Source: Paracentrotus lividus
Lineage: Eukaryota; Echinodermata; Echinoidea; Camarodonta; Echinidae
Direction: 5' to 3'
Assembly: GCA_940671915.1 (NCBI GenBank)
Contig: CALNVZ010000174.1
Location: 79,687,407-79,751,406 of the forward strand
DNA length: 64,000 nucleotides
In this document: piece by piece, positions 48,546 to 64,000 of the stretch
Position numbering within the stretch: the first letter of the stretch is position 1
Layout of the letters: the number at the start of each line of letters is the position of its first letter
Made by a program: the position numbers and the translations under genes
Notes under the pieces: generated by a model
Told to the model about the DNA's origin: nothing
Seen by the model: the letters and a program-made list of their open reading frames with translations, nothing else
Database searches by the model: none

Positions 48546-49023
48546 GTGAAAGGTAAAGAAAAGAAACGTCAGCCCCCCGCCCAAAAAAAACAAACAAACA
48601 AACAAACAAACAAAAATAAAATTGGCCCTCCCAAAAGGCCCCACTTCAAAAAAAAAATAGCGTCCACTAAAAAAAAGGACAGCCTAGACATGACCCAATC
48701 CATGGGGGAAATAAGCCGCGCTGTAAGTACTACGGTATAGTGTTAATGGCTGCACAAAGACTAACAAGTCCAAACAGTGTATTACCAAATATTCTCTTCA
48801 TTGATGCTCACTAAACGAATGTCAACATGTTTACTAGTCTTTCAGTTTTTCTACCCAGTGGTCGATTCAGTAAAAGAAGATGATAATGATGTGGGTCAAC
48901 TCACGATCAACGGTAGGCTAAGTAAGTATGATGTGGTACGAGTTTGTTTTGAAATGATGCCGATTTTTCGGTATAGGGTGAAGTTGATTTGCGATCTTAA
49001 CAATAGCGCCATAGCTACACGTA

Positions 49024-54763
<5,740 letters not shown>

Positions 54764-54973
54764 GACACATGTACCGCTAAAATGTTTTTAACACTGTGAG
54801 CTCCATCATTTTAAGGGCACACTACGAAATCGTATTTGGTGATTGTGAAGTAGAATGGGCCATTTGAAGATTACCAAGACCTGGCTCGCCAATCTTGATC
54901 TGTTTCCTGTAAAACCTCGTTTGAGTAAAGGACTGCACTACCTCAAATACACACTTCTTGGTGCTATTGTGGA

Positions 54974-54979
54974 AATAAA
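54974..54979 (+). terminator. MED6: polyadenylation signal of MED6
   Basis: AATAAA about 210 bp after the stop codon, followed by a T/G-rich stretch. It implies a 3' untranslated region of roughly 230-250 nt. Confidence 0.55.
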
Positions 54980-55256
54980 AAGCTATCAGTGTACAGACTT
55001 TTCTGCTTGGAGACACCCACCCTAGACGTCTTGTTTAGAAGTATGGATATGTCATGATTCTTGTGGGCAGTAGACAAATGAGGTCTAGTCTTAGAAATGT
55101 CTTTGATGTTTCTAGATGGCTGATGTAAGACTGCTAATGGAAGTTATGGATGTGTTGTTGCCTTTAGACCGGTTTTTGTTCCTAGAGGAGAACTTTACAA
55201 GAGTTTTTATTATTTTTAGGAGAGAACAAGGGTCCTGATGGATGAGTATGTCTGCC

Positions 55257-55396
55257 CAGTGGCGGATACAGGATTTCAGGATAGGGGGGCGCCGCCGAAA
55301 TTGTCCGATTTTAACATGTACAGTCAATGAGTGGTTTTCAAATTATAGGGGGGGGGGGGTGCGCATCCCCTGCGCCCCCGCCTGAGTCTGCCACTG
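55257..55396. mobile_element. 140-bp MITE-like element (CAGTGGCGGATA ends)
   Basis: Begins CAGTGGCGGATACAGG and ends CCTGAGTCTGCCACTG, imperfect inverted ends of about 16 bp, around a G-rich and C-rich centre. Similar GGATCCGCCACT-type ends occur near 38540 and 60015. Confidence 0.6.
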
Positions 55397-57335
55397 CTGC
55401 CTTAAGTATAACACCATTATCCCAATACTAAATTCCATCTGTTTGTAGGATCCAAACACATATTTCAGTTCAAGAATTTTTGTTTATGTGGAGACCCGGC
55501 TTAGTTCATGTTAGTTAGTTAGTTAGTTCATGTTCTTTCAGAATGTCAGTGTGTAAAGTTCGGAGCTTGTCTTGCTCATGAAATTATTTGTTATATATTC
55601 AACTCGAAATGCGTAGATACTTGTCTACTTCCCTTTTAACAATGTATTTTTGATGTCCTTTTTGGTAAGCATGGGTAAAATAGATGGGTCTATAATAATT
55701 TGCCTTGTCCACCATCCAAGTATAGCTTCCTGAGTGAGCTGCCAGAGGGATTATCACATATAAACATTATATGGTGCATTTCTGATATAACAGGCCTGGA
55801 TCTAGATATACAATGTATATTTTGTACATTTGATTATGAGACAAATCTTTGGTTCCCAATTACAATCATACAGTGCAAACATGTCTCTGTGCCTAAGTGT
55901 TTAGTATAAGGAAATTTCATTATAACAAGGTAATAGATTGGTCCTGAGCCACGTATAACGGGAATGGACTGTAATTCTAGGTCTATTACTCTTCCAAGCA
56001 ATGCATGTTATTCAATGTAAATCATGTACATACAATATAAATACAGCAGCAAAGCTTATAATTATATTATTTAAATTGTGATTCTTAAATTGAAGTCGAT
56101 ATGTAGCTTGAACAGATATAGTGAATCCACAAACAAACCAATTCACTTAATAGCTAGGCATATCTGGAGTTAACCAGTCTGAGTTCAACAGTGTCTTGGC
56201 TTAGGATCGTTAGTTTGCTTTCTACTCAACAAATTTTTTTGGCCTTCGGTCATCCGTAAGGTCATATATCAGCCGTAGGGGTACGTTTAAGACGGTCAAT
56301 TGACTATAAATATGTCCTATGGTCAATTTGGTGCCCTTGGGAGCCCAGGCCCGAGGGTCCCCCCCCCCCCCAGAATACGTGCTTGAATAATAAATTTTTG
56401 CAAAACTACTTTATAGAAGTTGTGCTCAACAGCTGAATGTTTAACTAAAGGGGATGAGATCACAGGATGATGGATTGAGGGATGGGCAAAGAGCAAGAGA
56501 GAGAGAGAGAGAGATAGTATGGAAGAAAATGAATAGAAGAAAAGAAAGGAGACAGAATGAACAAAAGCTGTGCAGATAGAGATAGTGTGAAAGAGAAAAT
56601 TAATTAAAGAAAGGAGAGAAGGAGAAGGAAGGACAATAAAAAAGAGGTGTTCAGAGAGAGAGAAAGAGTGGGAGGGAATAAATAGAGGTGAGGAAGGAGA
56701 GGGATAGAGAAAGAGAGAGAGAGAGTGGGAGAGAATAAATAGAGGGAAAGAGTGGGAGGGGATTAATACAGATAAAGGAAGGAGAGGGAGAGATTTACTT
56801 AAGAAGGGTAAGACGGAGAGAAGGAATGTTAGGGAGGAATTTAAAAGAGGGGAGAGAAGAAAGAGATGGAGAGAAATTTATAAGGGGAAATAGATTGAAG
56901 AAGGGTGGAAGAGAGAGATTATTAGTTAAAAATGTGATAACTTGTTTTGTGTTCCCCCTCTTAGATATACAATAAAAAAAGGTATTTATTCAGAACCTAC
57001 TATACAGACATAAATAGTCATGTAATATGTTGTAATTATCAGATTATCATTGGAATATGCACGTACGACATGAGACGATTTAAAAGAAACCAGAGTGTCA
57101 CTCACAGAGGGCGCATTATGTCGAATATGGACGTGGATTGCTGAAATAGACACCGGGCAAAATCAAGTTAAAAAACTAAAAATAAAAAAAAATAAAAAAC
57201 TGTGACATTCCAGTGCTAATACATGCATGCTAATTAGGATTAGAAATTAATCCAATCATACGGAAGCTAAATGATTTGAAAATCATATATTTTTTTTATA
57301 AGGAATTATTTTCAAAATGGTGATAATTAACAAAA
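55397..57335. other. intergenic; GA-rich tract at about 56490-56920
   Basis: No gene seen. Purine-strand GAGAGAGA/AGGAAGG sequence extends for more than 400 bp, and a C-run occurs at 56362-56371. Confidence 0.6.
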
Positions 57336-57407
57336 GGCGCTGCCCGGATTTGAACCGGGGATCTCCTGTTTACTAGACAGGCGCTTTAACCGCTAAGCCA
57401 CAGCGCC
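57336..57407 (-). tRNA. tRNA-Thr (anticodon AGU)
   Basis: 72 nt with a perfect 7-bp acceptor stem (GGCGCTG/CAGCGCC), A box TGGCTTAGCGG, anticodon stem CCTGT/ACAGG around loop CTAGTAA (anticodon AGU, reading ACU) and B box GGTTCAAATCC. It has no intron or encoded CCA and is followed by TTTT on the minus strand as polymerase III terminator. It differs from the two plus-strand copies by a C where they have T in the 3' acceptor strand. Confidence 0.95.
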
Positions 57408-57488
57408 ACTATACACGAGACATATAGGAACAATTAACCCCTCTATTGTAGGAGGTTTACCCTTAAAAGTTCTTTCTTTATGATAATT

Positions 57489-59781
57489 GGGCAAGTCCAC
57501 GCTATTTTGCAATGTAACAAACGGGACATTCAGAGACAAAAATAGGCTTTTTTGATAAATTTTAAATTGAAATCCCAATCCTCAGGTATATTTTTGACGG
57601 TACTAAGAACCTTCAACAAAATCATACACAATAATTGACATAACTCAATTTACATTTAATTTATGATAATTTATTCGTTCGTAACACATGGGACCAGAAA
57701 AAATGGTGTTTTTTTTAATTTTGAATTTGTTCACTTAATACTAGGAATTTAAAATGCAGATAAAACTTGCATAGTCACATCCTCTTAACCATGTAAAACT
57801 TTGTAAATACATACTTTAATGTCAATACACCCCACGTTTTCTGGCAAGGTCAAGTTTTTTATAAGTATAACATGTAACACATGGGACAGTAACACATGGG
57901 ACAATTATTCCATGAATATTTTCCATTACACATTTGGTGTAGCCAAGGCGTAGAAACATGTTGTGTAAAAAATCCCGCTGATAAAACACAAGAACGATAA
58001 TACAACGCATTACTGTAAAAAAGTAAAATATTTGTTTCATTATGTGAGGTGGGAGGGCGAGTAATAAACTATTTAATTTACATCAGCTCAGTAACTTTTG
58101 TGAGACTACTACTGAGACACGAATACTTTAACCATGCAACAATATTATTATATATTAGTCTATTATTACATAAACGTTCATCGATATAACATAGGCTGAT
58201 GTTAGAAAGTAGATGAGCACCCAAAATAATTTTTATAATGATGGTAAATAATTGTAATTATCTCTTCGCCTCATATTTTCTTGATTATAATTTCATGTAA
58301 GGAAGTTATTTACCGAAACTTAAATGACTAAATAATTAAACGGTAATATCAAATAACTTGAAAGCATAATACGAAGAAGCAGCCACTGATATTAGTCTGT
58401 TAGACGAAGATTGTGTCGGAATGTGCGGTTTAGGGCACAGACAAATAGCAGGGAAAGGGATGAGGGGTGGTGGTCAGTTTCTACAGAATACAGATTTGCG
58501 ATGTACCTCAGGTGGAAGATGTGTAATTCTATAAGTGCAGGAATTTCGATTTTGTCTGTACTATATCTATTATATTCTATTCTTTGTATTTCTTTTATTC
58601 AAATCATGAGTCAAAAGTAAAATGTGAACAAATTAATTATCCAGATGTAATTACACTTGTGGACAAATAAATAAATGAAATGAAATGAAATGAAATAAAG
58701 AATAAAAATATGGAAAGTTATGAGCTAGGTTTGTGATATTTTCACCAGAGGAAGCAAAGATGATATTGAAACAGAAAATATGTACTTTTTGGTTGTATTC
58801 CTATAACAAACCTTTAGAAATAATGGTTGAAAATAGCATTTTTAATGCATTTTATCATTTTTTGCATGAATATTGATGAGTCTAGTGACGTCATATGACC
58901 TTAAAATGACCTTTTGACCTCATTTGCATTAAGTTTATTTCATACACTTTTTGTTGATATATGTCATTATGTACCTTTAAAACCTTACTGACACACTTGA
59001 CACAAAAATGGTCGAAAAGTTGAAAAATCACCACCTCGGGAACAAATAGCTTGGACATGCCCAATTTTAGACCATCAGATTGTATATAACAATAAACATT
59101 ACCGATACAAGCATGTTTCCCACCAACTATCCATTCTTACTCACAAGTTTATGATTCTCTCATATATGACACGACTGTATTATGAATATAGAGATTACTT
59201 TCTTATAAATTTCGGCAACTCGCAAAAAATATATTTAAATTGTCTATTCTTTAAGTCCTTGCTTTTGAATTGGTGGTAATTTGATAAAGAGACACTTTTC
59301 ATTAATACCGGGGATTAGTCCAGATGCTTAGTCGAATTGCCATTTGAAAATGAAATCAGAGTACTTATTTTTGGCTCTGAATGTTCCATTTGTTACCGCG
59401 CAAAATAGCGTGGACTTGCTCTATAACAATTCTTTTCGGGGAGTACCTCTGATTTCATTTTCACATGGCAAATCTCAATCCTTAGGTATATTATTGAAGG
59501 TACTAAAAATCTTCAACAAAAAACATAAAAAAATTGTTGAAATAACTAAATTCATAATTAATTTTTGATCATTTATTTTCATGAATATTAATGAGCTTCG
59601 TGACGTCATATGACCTTGAAATTAATTTTTGACCTCATTTGCATAAAGTTCATTTCATACCCTTTATGGTGATATATGACACATTATGTATACCTTTACA
59701 AACCCACTGACACACTTGACACAAAAATGGTCAAAAAGTCAAAAAATCACCACCTTAGGAACAAATAGCGTGGACTTGCCC
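57489..59781. mobile_element. non-coding element E, CAAATAGCGTGGACTTGCCC word
   Basis: The left end is the reverse complement of the 20-base word and the right end is the word itself. Internal copies lie at 59043 (two changes) and 59402. A second word, GTAACACATGGGAC, occurs at 57681, 57884 and 57899. About 200 bp before the right end (GACGTCATATGACCTT to CACCACCT) is a direct duplicate of 58865-59040. It has inverted ends, internal words and no transposase-like frame. Confidence 0.6.
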
Positions 59782-59839
59782 TAGTATCAACCAAAGTAAG
59801 AATTTGAATTTTAGTACATACATATGTAAAAGGGACATT

Positions 59840-60590
59840 TCCAGTCTCATGTGCTCACTGAAGCATGAATTAATAAATAAATGCCATAGAATCCAGTAGC
59901 GGACGCAGCCCGACATCATACAATGAAAGTATCGGGCCCATGCGTAAACATAATAGAGCTGCTGTTGTCCCCAGACAATTGGGCCCGAGAAATGTATTCA
60001 ATTCAGATATCGTAGATCCGCGCCTGGAATCATTGACAAAAATGTTATTGATAAACAATTTTTAGTGCATAAAATTCATTGCAATATCTCTTTATAATTC
60101 TAAAATGGCCTATTTTTGGTTGTTTGATGGGTTCATTCAACCGTGAATAAAGTGATTTTGTTTGCAAAACAGGAATCCCATCATATTTGATCGCATATAG
60201 CCTACCACGTGGAATACGCAAAAACTGCAGTTTTTGTAATTCTTACCCAGTGCTTACTCAACCGTGAAATTACTAGTAACTCATTTTGTATGTTAGGGCA
60301 CACATGTGGCATCCCTTTTGACAAGTGTGATGTTGAAAAATGTTATATTGTTCCGAAATAATTTATTCAAAGCTGTGATAATCGGCTTGTGAACTTAAAC
60401 AAAATGACATTTTTGCCTTCAACCATTGCTCACTGAAGCATGACATGATAATTTTCCCTAAAAATCGCTCACCTAGCTAATAAAATTACCTATATATACA
60501 CGGACATATAATTAGATATTTTGAACTCCTCCTGGTTAAAAAAATTATTGATATCTGAAATAGGGGAAACTTATACTTTTTGTGTTGTGG
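59840..60590. mobile_element. non-coding element B (copy 2, inverted)
   Basis: Reverse-orientation counterpart of 37158-37885: GCTCACTGAAGCATG at 59852 and 60427, TTCATTCAACCGTGAATAA at 60132, and ACTTTTTGTGTTGTGGTTAT at the right end. It is interrupted at about 59885-60040 by a different short element (AGTAGCGGACGCAGCC to AGATCCGCGCCTGG). Confidence 0.65.
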
Positions 60591-60617
60591 TTATATTACC
60601 AGTTTGTTATAACAACT

Positions 60618-61066
60618 GGGCCCGTATTCCATAAACTATACTTAAGCAATTTGTCTTAAGTCTAAGTATTTTTCTAAGATTTTGTCCAGGAAACAAAATT
60701 CTTAGCCTTTATACCAAACACGTAAAGCACTTTGTCTGAGGTCAGAAAGCATCAAGCAAAATTCTGAATTTTATTAATATCGTCATTTTTAATTTTTGTG
60801 GTCTCAAATGAGCTTGCCATATAATCAACATTAAAGTTAAGCCACTAGGTAGTAGGCTTAAAGTTAGGATAAAATTCTCATTTTTTATGAGCGATTTGAA
60901 GGCTCAATTCCATTTAAGACTTTTGACTTAGCAAAAATCTAAGAATTTATGCTTCACTGCCAAAAATAGGCTTGAACAGAATTCTTAGTAAGCCGTATGT
61001 ATGGAATACGCACTTTAAAGATAAGCAAAAATGCTTAATTTTCATGCTTTTATGGAATACGGGCCC
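60618..61066. mobile_element. 449-bp fold-back MITE, GGGCCCGTATTCCATAAA ends
   Basis: Terminal inverted repeats GGGCCCGTATTCCATAAA and TTTTATGGAATACGGGCCC. The interior is also partly self-complementary, with repeated CTTAAG and CTAAGAATT words. Non-coding. It shares an end with the element at 13940-14226. Confidence 0.8.
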
Positions 61067-61069
61067 TGA

Positions 61070-61225
61070 CTTTTATTTTTAGACCAATATTATACAAAAT
61101 GGACAAAATGGTAAAAAGACAAATTGGCAATTAGACCAAAAGTAAATTAGACGAAATGGAATAGGAGCATGTGGTATGAGACCAAACGGGCATTACTCAC
61201 TGAAGTGGGTTTAGACCAAATGACA
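61070..61225. repeat. TTAGACCAAATGG word repeat
   Basis: AGACCAA, ATTAGACCAAA, GAGACCAAACGG and TTTAGACCAAATGAC recur every 20-60 bases, the inverse of the words in the last MED6 intron. Confidence 0.5.
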
Positions 61226-61394
61226 ATACACCCTCGGTTTCAATCAATAGTGGATTCCTCTTCAACAGGTGCGCTCAGCCGGAGTGGAGTTTCTATTCAT
61301 TGTTGTATACGTGGCAAATATCGGGTCATTGGCACAGACTGGTAAAGGCAGTCTTGATTGTATTAACAAAATGAACCTAGTAATGGAACCAAGC

Positions 61395-61466
61395 GGCGCT
61401 GTGGCTTAGCGGTTAAAGCGCCTGTCTAGTAAACAGGAGATCCCCGGTTCAAATCCGGGCAGTGCC
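61395..61466 (+). tRNA. tRNA-Thr (anticodon AGU), copy 2
   Basis: Same 72-nt sequence as the minus-strand copy except for a T in the 3' acceptor strand (CAGTGCC), giving one G-U pair. The T5 run right after it serves as terminator. It shares 5' flank words with copy 3 (TATACGTGGCAAATA about 95 bp upstream). Confidence 0.95.
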
Positions 61467-62690
61467 TTTTTGTCAATCTTATCGTTCACAAAATTTTCAA
61501 AATAAATATGTATCTATTAATATTAATGATATCACTAAATGTTAGTCAAAAAATATGGATAGATTTATAAAGTCTCCTCAACAAAAGCATTTCTAATTTC
61601 ATTTTTTTCCCCCACTAACTCATTTGGTTACTAATTATTTGTACAATGTCCCTCCCTCAAATTGAGCACTGCTGTGTATGAAGAGAGTGTGTAGCTATTA
61701 GATTTGTTTCATATTCGTAATGAACCAAGTACTAGTAATAGTAGGCCTCAGTATAAAAGTATCTTTTGAAAGCTAAATAACATTTAAAAGTAGCATATAC
61801 AAGTAGCAAAGTAATACGAAAAAGAGAGATGAAGCAAAATGAAATTTGGGATAAAAATGAACATACTGTATAAAGAAAACATAGAAGTGATGAGCATTAT
61901 AAAGTCAATGACAGGTAACGCATTATAATAAAAGTAACATACCAAAGGGACATAGGGAATTTATTTAAATGAATGAAATAGTGAAATTAAATAAAGGCAT
62001 GAAAAGTATTTAAAAAGTTAAAATGCAAATGAAACTTTTACAAGTCGTATTATTATTATTTTTTTTTTAAAGTGATGCATAAAAAACTACTGCATTAAAA
62101 GTAGCACACAATCAAATTTTACTATAAAAGCAAACTAAGATGCTAGTAAAAGAAACATATAAAATCAATTTAAGGTAATATAAAAGTAAAATATTGGGGT
62201 AGGGTATGACTATTGACATCTAAAGTAACATATAAAAGCAATCTATCAAGTAATTATAATCATATCCCATTTTGCCAGCTCAAACGGAAATAAGTATTTG
62301 CATATCAAGTCTAATACTTTAGGCCTACAACTGACAGAAACATATTATAATAAGAATAAAATATAAACATATTACTTTGAGATGCACCGTAATCGAGACA
62401 CATGGGCAGAATATCATTCTTTATTCTCTCTAATTCACTTCTCTTACTAACAATATTAATTTGGTAAAACAGGAATAGAAGTTAGTCTAGAAGTTTACTC
62501 CAAAGAGTTTATTTCAAATCAGCCCAAATCCTTACATTGTCATGAACAGAAAGTTATAAATTTCACATAATGTGTTTTCACATACCCACTACCTTGTGGA
62601 ATGATAATAGTGATCAATTGGGTATCAGAACTATAACACCTGCTTATATTCACAAACCAATTATGAAATGCCAAGTATAGAGGAGCCTCC
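61467..62690. other. AT-rich spacer between tRNA copies
   Basis: No gene seen. It contains many AAAGTAACATA-like words (about 61700-62350), which recur after copy 3 (63100-63490) and support the tandem-unit interpretation. Confidence 0.5.
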
Positions 62691-62762
62691 ATCCAATATG
62701 TATACGTGGCAAATACTGCTCATTTTACACACAGTCGTAAAATCCTTAAAGTTAACGTAAGC

Positions 62763-62834
62763 GGCGCTGTGGCTTAGCGGTTAAAGCGCCTGTCTAGTAA
62801 ACAGGAGATCCCCGGTTCAAATCCGGGCAGTGCC
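62763..62834 (+). tRNA. tRNA-Thr (anticodon AGU), copy 3
   Basis: Identical to copy 2 over 72 nt, including the G-U pair, and again followed by TTTTT. Located 1,368 bp downstream of copy 2 with related flanks, consistent with a tandem duplication of a unit of about 1.4 kb. Confidence 0.95.
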
Positions 62835-63639
62835 TTTTTGTTCATTTTCATCACATGCTTTTTCTTCATTTTTTAAAATACACATAAACATCATTAATAG
62901 CAAAATTGATAATTAATTCTTGAATTCTCGTCAACATAATCATACATTTTTGATTGGTCTTGTTCCCTAGCTTATTGGAATGACAGACCTATTATCTTCA
63001 ATAATATACAGTTAAATGTTGTACTCTGAAATTTAAGCCTCTGTACTTGCACTATACTCTATACTTAACTGAAAATTACGCAAAGAGAGCTCATGGTTGT
63101 AAAAATTTAATTTATGAAATAGATTGAAGAATTTATATTTCAAGAATAAAGACCATATATGAAAGTAACATTTATATAAAGTAATTATAAATCTAACGTG
63201 CAAAATGAGAAATTCAAAAAGTCATAAAATGAGGAAACCATGAAATTATTATGGAGGGAACCTATAAACTTATCATGAAAATGATACACATATTTAATGA
63301 TAAATATTACTTACGCGGTACATGAAAAACTAACACTAGGCCTATAGTAACATTGTTAAATCGATAAAGAGCATAAATGAGCATGATGAAAGGGAAAATA
63401 AAAATATGACTACAAATGTGACAATTCATTGTGGTAATGTGTAAAAGAAACATGTAAAGTAAAATATAAAACAAATAAAAGAAACATATAAAATTATTCG
63501 AAAATTTTGTGGAGCCTCCAAACATTTTTTTAATACACGTAGGTACGTGTCAAATATCTGCACATTATAAACAAAATGATGTAACGAGTTTAATCAACAG
63601 ACATTGTAGAATGGCGCAAATAATCTGGAAAATCCATCT

Positions 63640-64000
63640 TCCTTTCCAACAGAGAGATCCTTTTTGTTTTCCCGTCGATCAAGCCCCCTCAGTCCTACCC
63701 CCAGAAAACGCGACTGATGTGTCCTGTTTATATTGTTCTTTAAGTTAAATCTATATTTCTGGGACAGGCTAAGGTCTCTTGTCTAGGGGAGGGGTTTAAA
63801 TAAAAAACGAGATTGGTAAAAATTCGGAATATTTATTCCATCTTCATGCTGAAAACAAAGAAATGAAAAACCACCTTTAGCCTTAATATCATCATTTTCC
63901 CCTTAATTTTGTTTAGCCTTGATGACAAGGCTGTAATAGTGATTATTGATAAATATTTTATTTTATTTAGTTTGGTCGAGATTTTAACATACAATTTAAG
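63640..64000. mobile_element. long fold-back element (copy 3, cut by window end)
   Basis: From about 63650 the sequence parallels 28680-28920 and continues past the position of the nested MITE without it: CAAGCCCCCTCAGTCCTACC, GGGACAGGCTAAGGTCTCTT, then CCCCTTAATTTTGTTTAGCC. This supplies the empty TTAA site. The right part lies outside the window. Confidence 0.75.

Overview
The window is animal nuclear DNA. It is AT-rich and intron-bearing, with GT-AG splice sites, polymerase III tRNA genes, microsatellites and a dense load of non-LTR retrotransposon remnants and fold-back DNA elements. The gene content (an intact-looking MED6 and a secreted galaxin-like di-cysteine protein) and the type of repeats suggest a marine invertebrate, probably an echinoderm such as a sea urchin. 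That assignment is inference and I could not test it. Most of the short open frames are chance reading through repeats.

Layout. 1-9.3 kb: intergenic, with several MITE-like elements (4.3, 6.7 and 8.0-9.0 kb). 9.3-21.5 kb, minus strand: one galaxin-like gene that I assembled from 13 coding exons. It has a signal peptide split over the first intron, many Cys-Cys repeats, and a 128-residue C-terminal domain that may be NTR-like. Splice phases agree across exons 1-6 and 10-13. Exons 7-10 (11.8-13.7 kb) carry about eight single-base frame breaks, which look more like consensus errors than old decay. 21.6-32.5 kb: repeats only, including a tandem-word element, a GC-rich inverted-repeat element, a second copy of the 8-kb element, two long fold-back elements (one holding a nested TTAA-flanked MITE) and a ~225-bp tandem array. 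32.6-35.7 kb: two degenerate reverse transcriptase C-termini. 35.8-48.6 kb: more repeats, an imperfect 0.45-kb duplication and a long palindrome. 49.0-54.8 kb, plus strand: MED6 in six coding exons with a polyalanine/serine tail. 57.3-62.8 kb: three near-identical tRNA-Thr(AGU) genes among repeats. The end of the window runs into a third copy of the fold-back family seen at 28-31 kb.

The two protein genes have no evident functional link: one is a nuclear transcription co-regulator and the other a secreted or matrix protein. The most unusual pattern is that many unrelated non-coding elements here are each built around a private 9-20-base word. The word recurs at the ends and inside the element, in both orientations, sometimes as a head-to-head palindrome.
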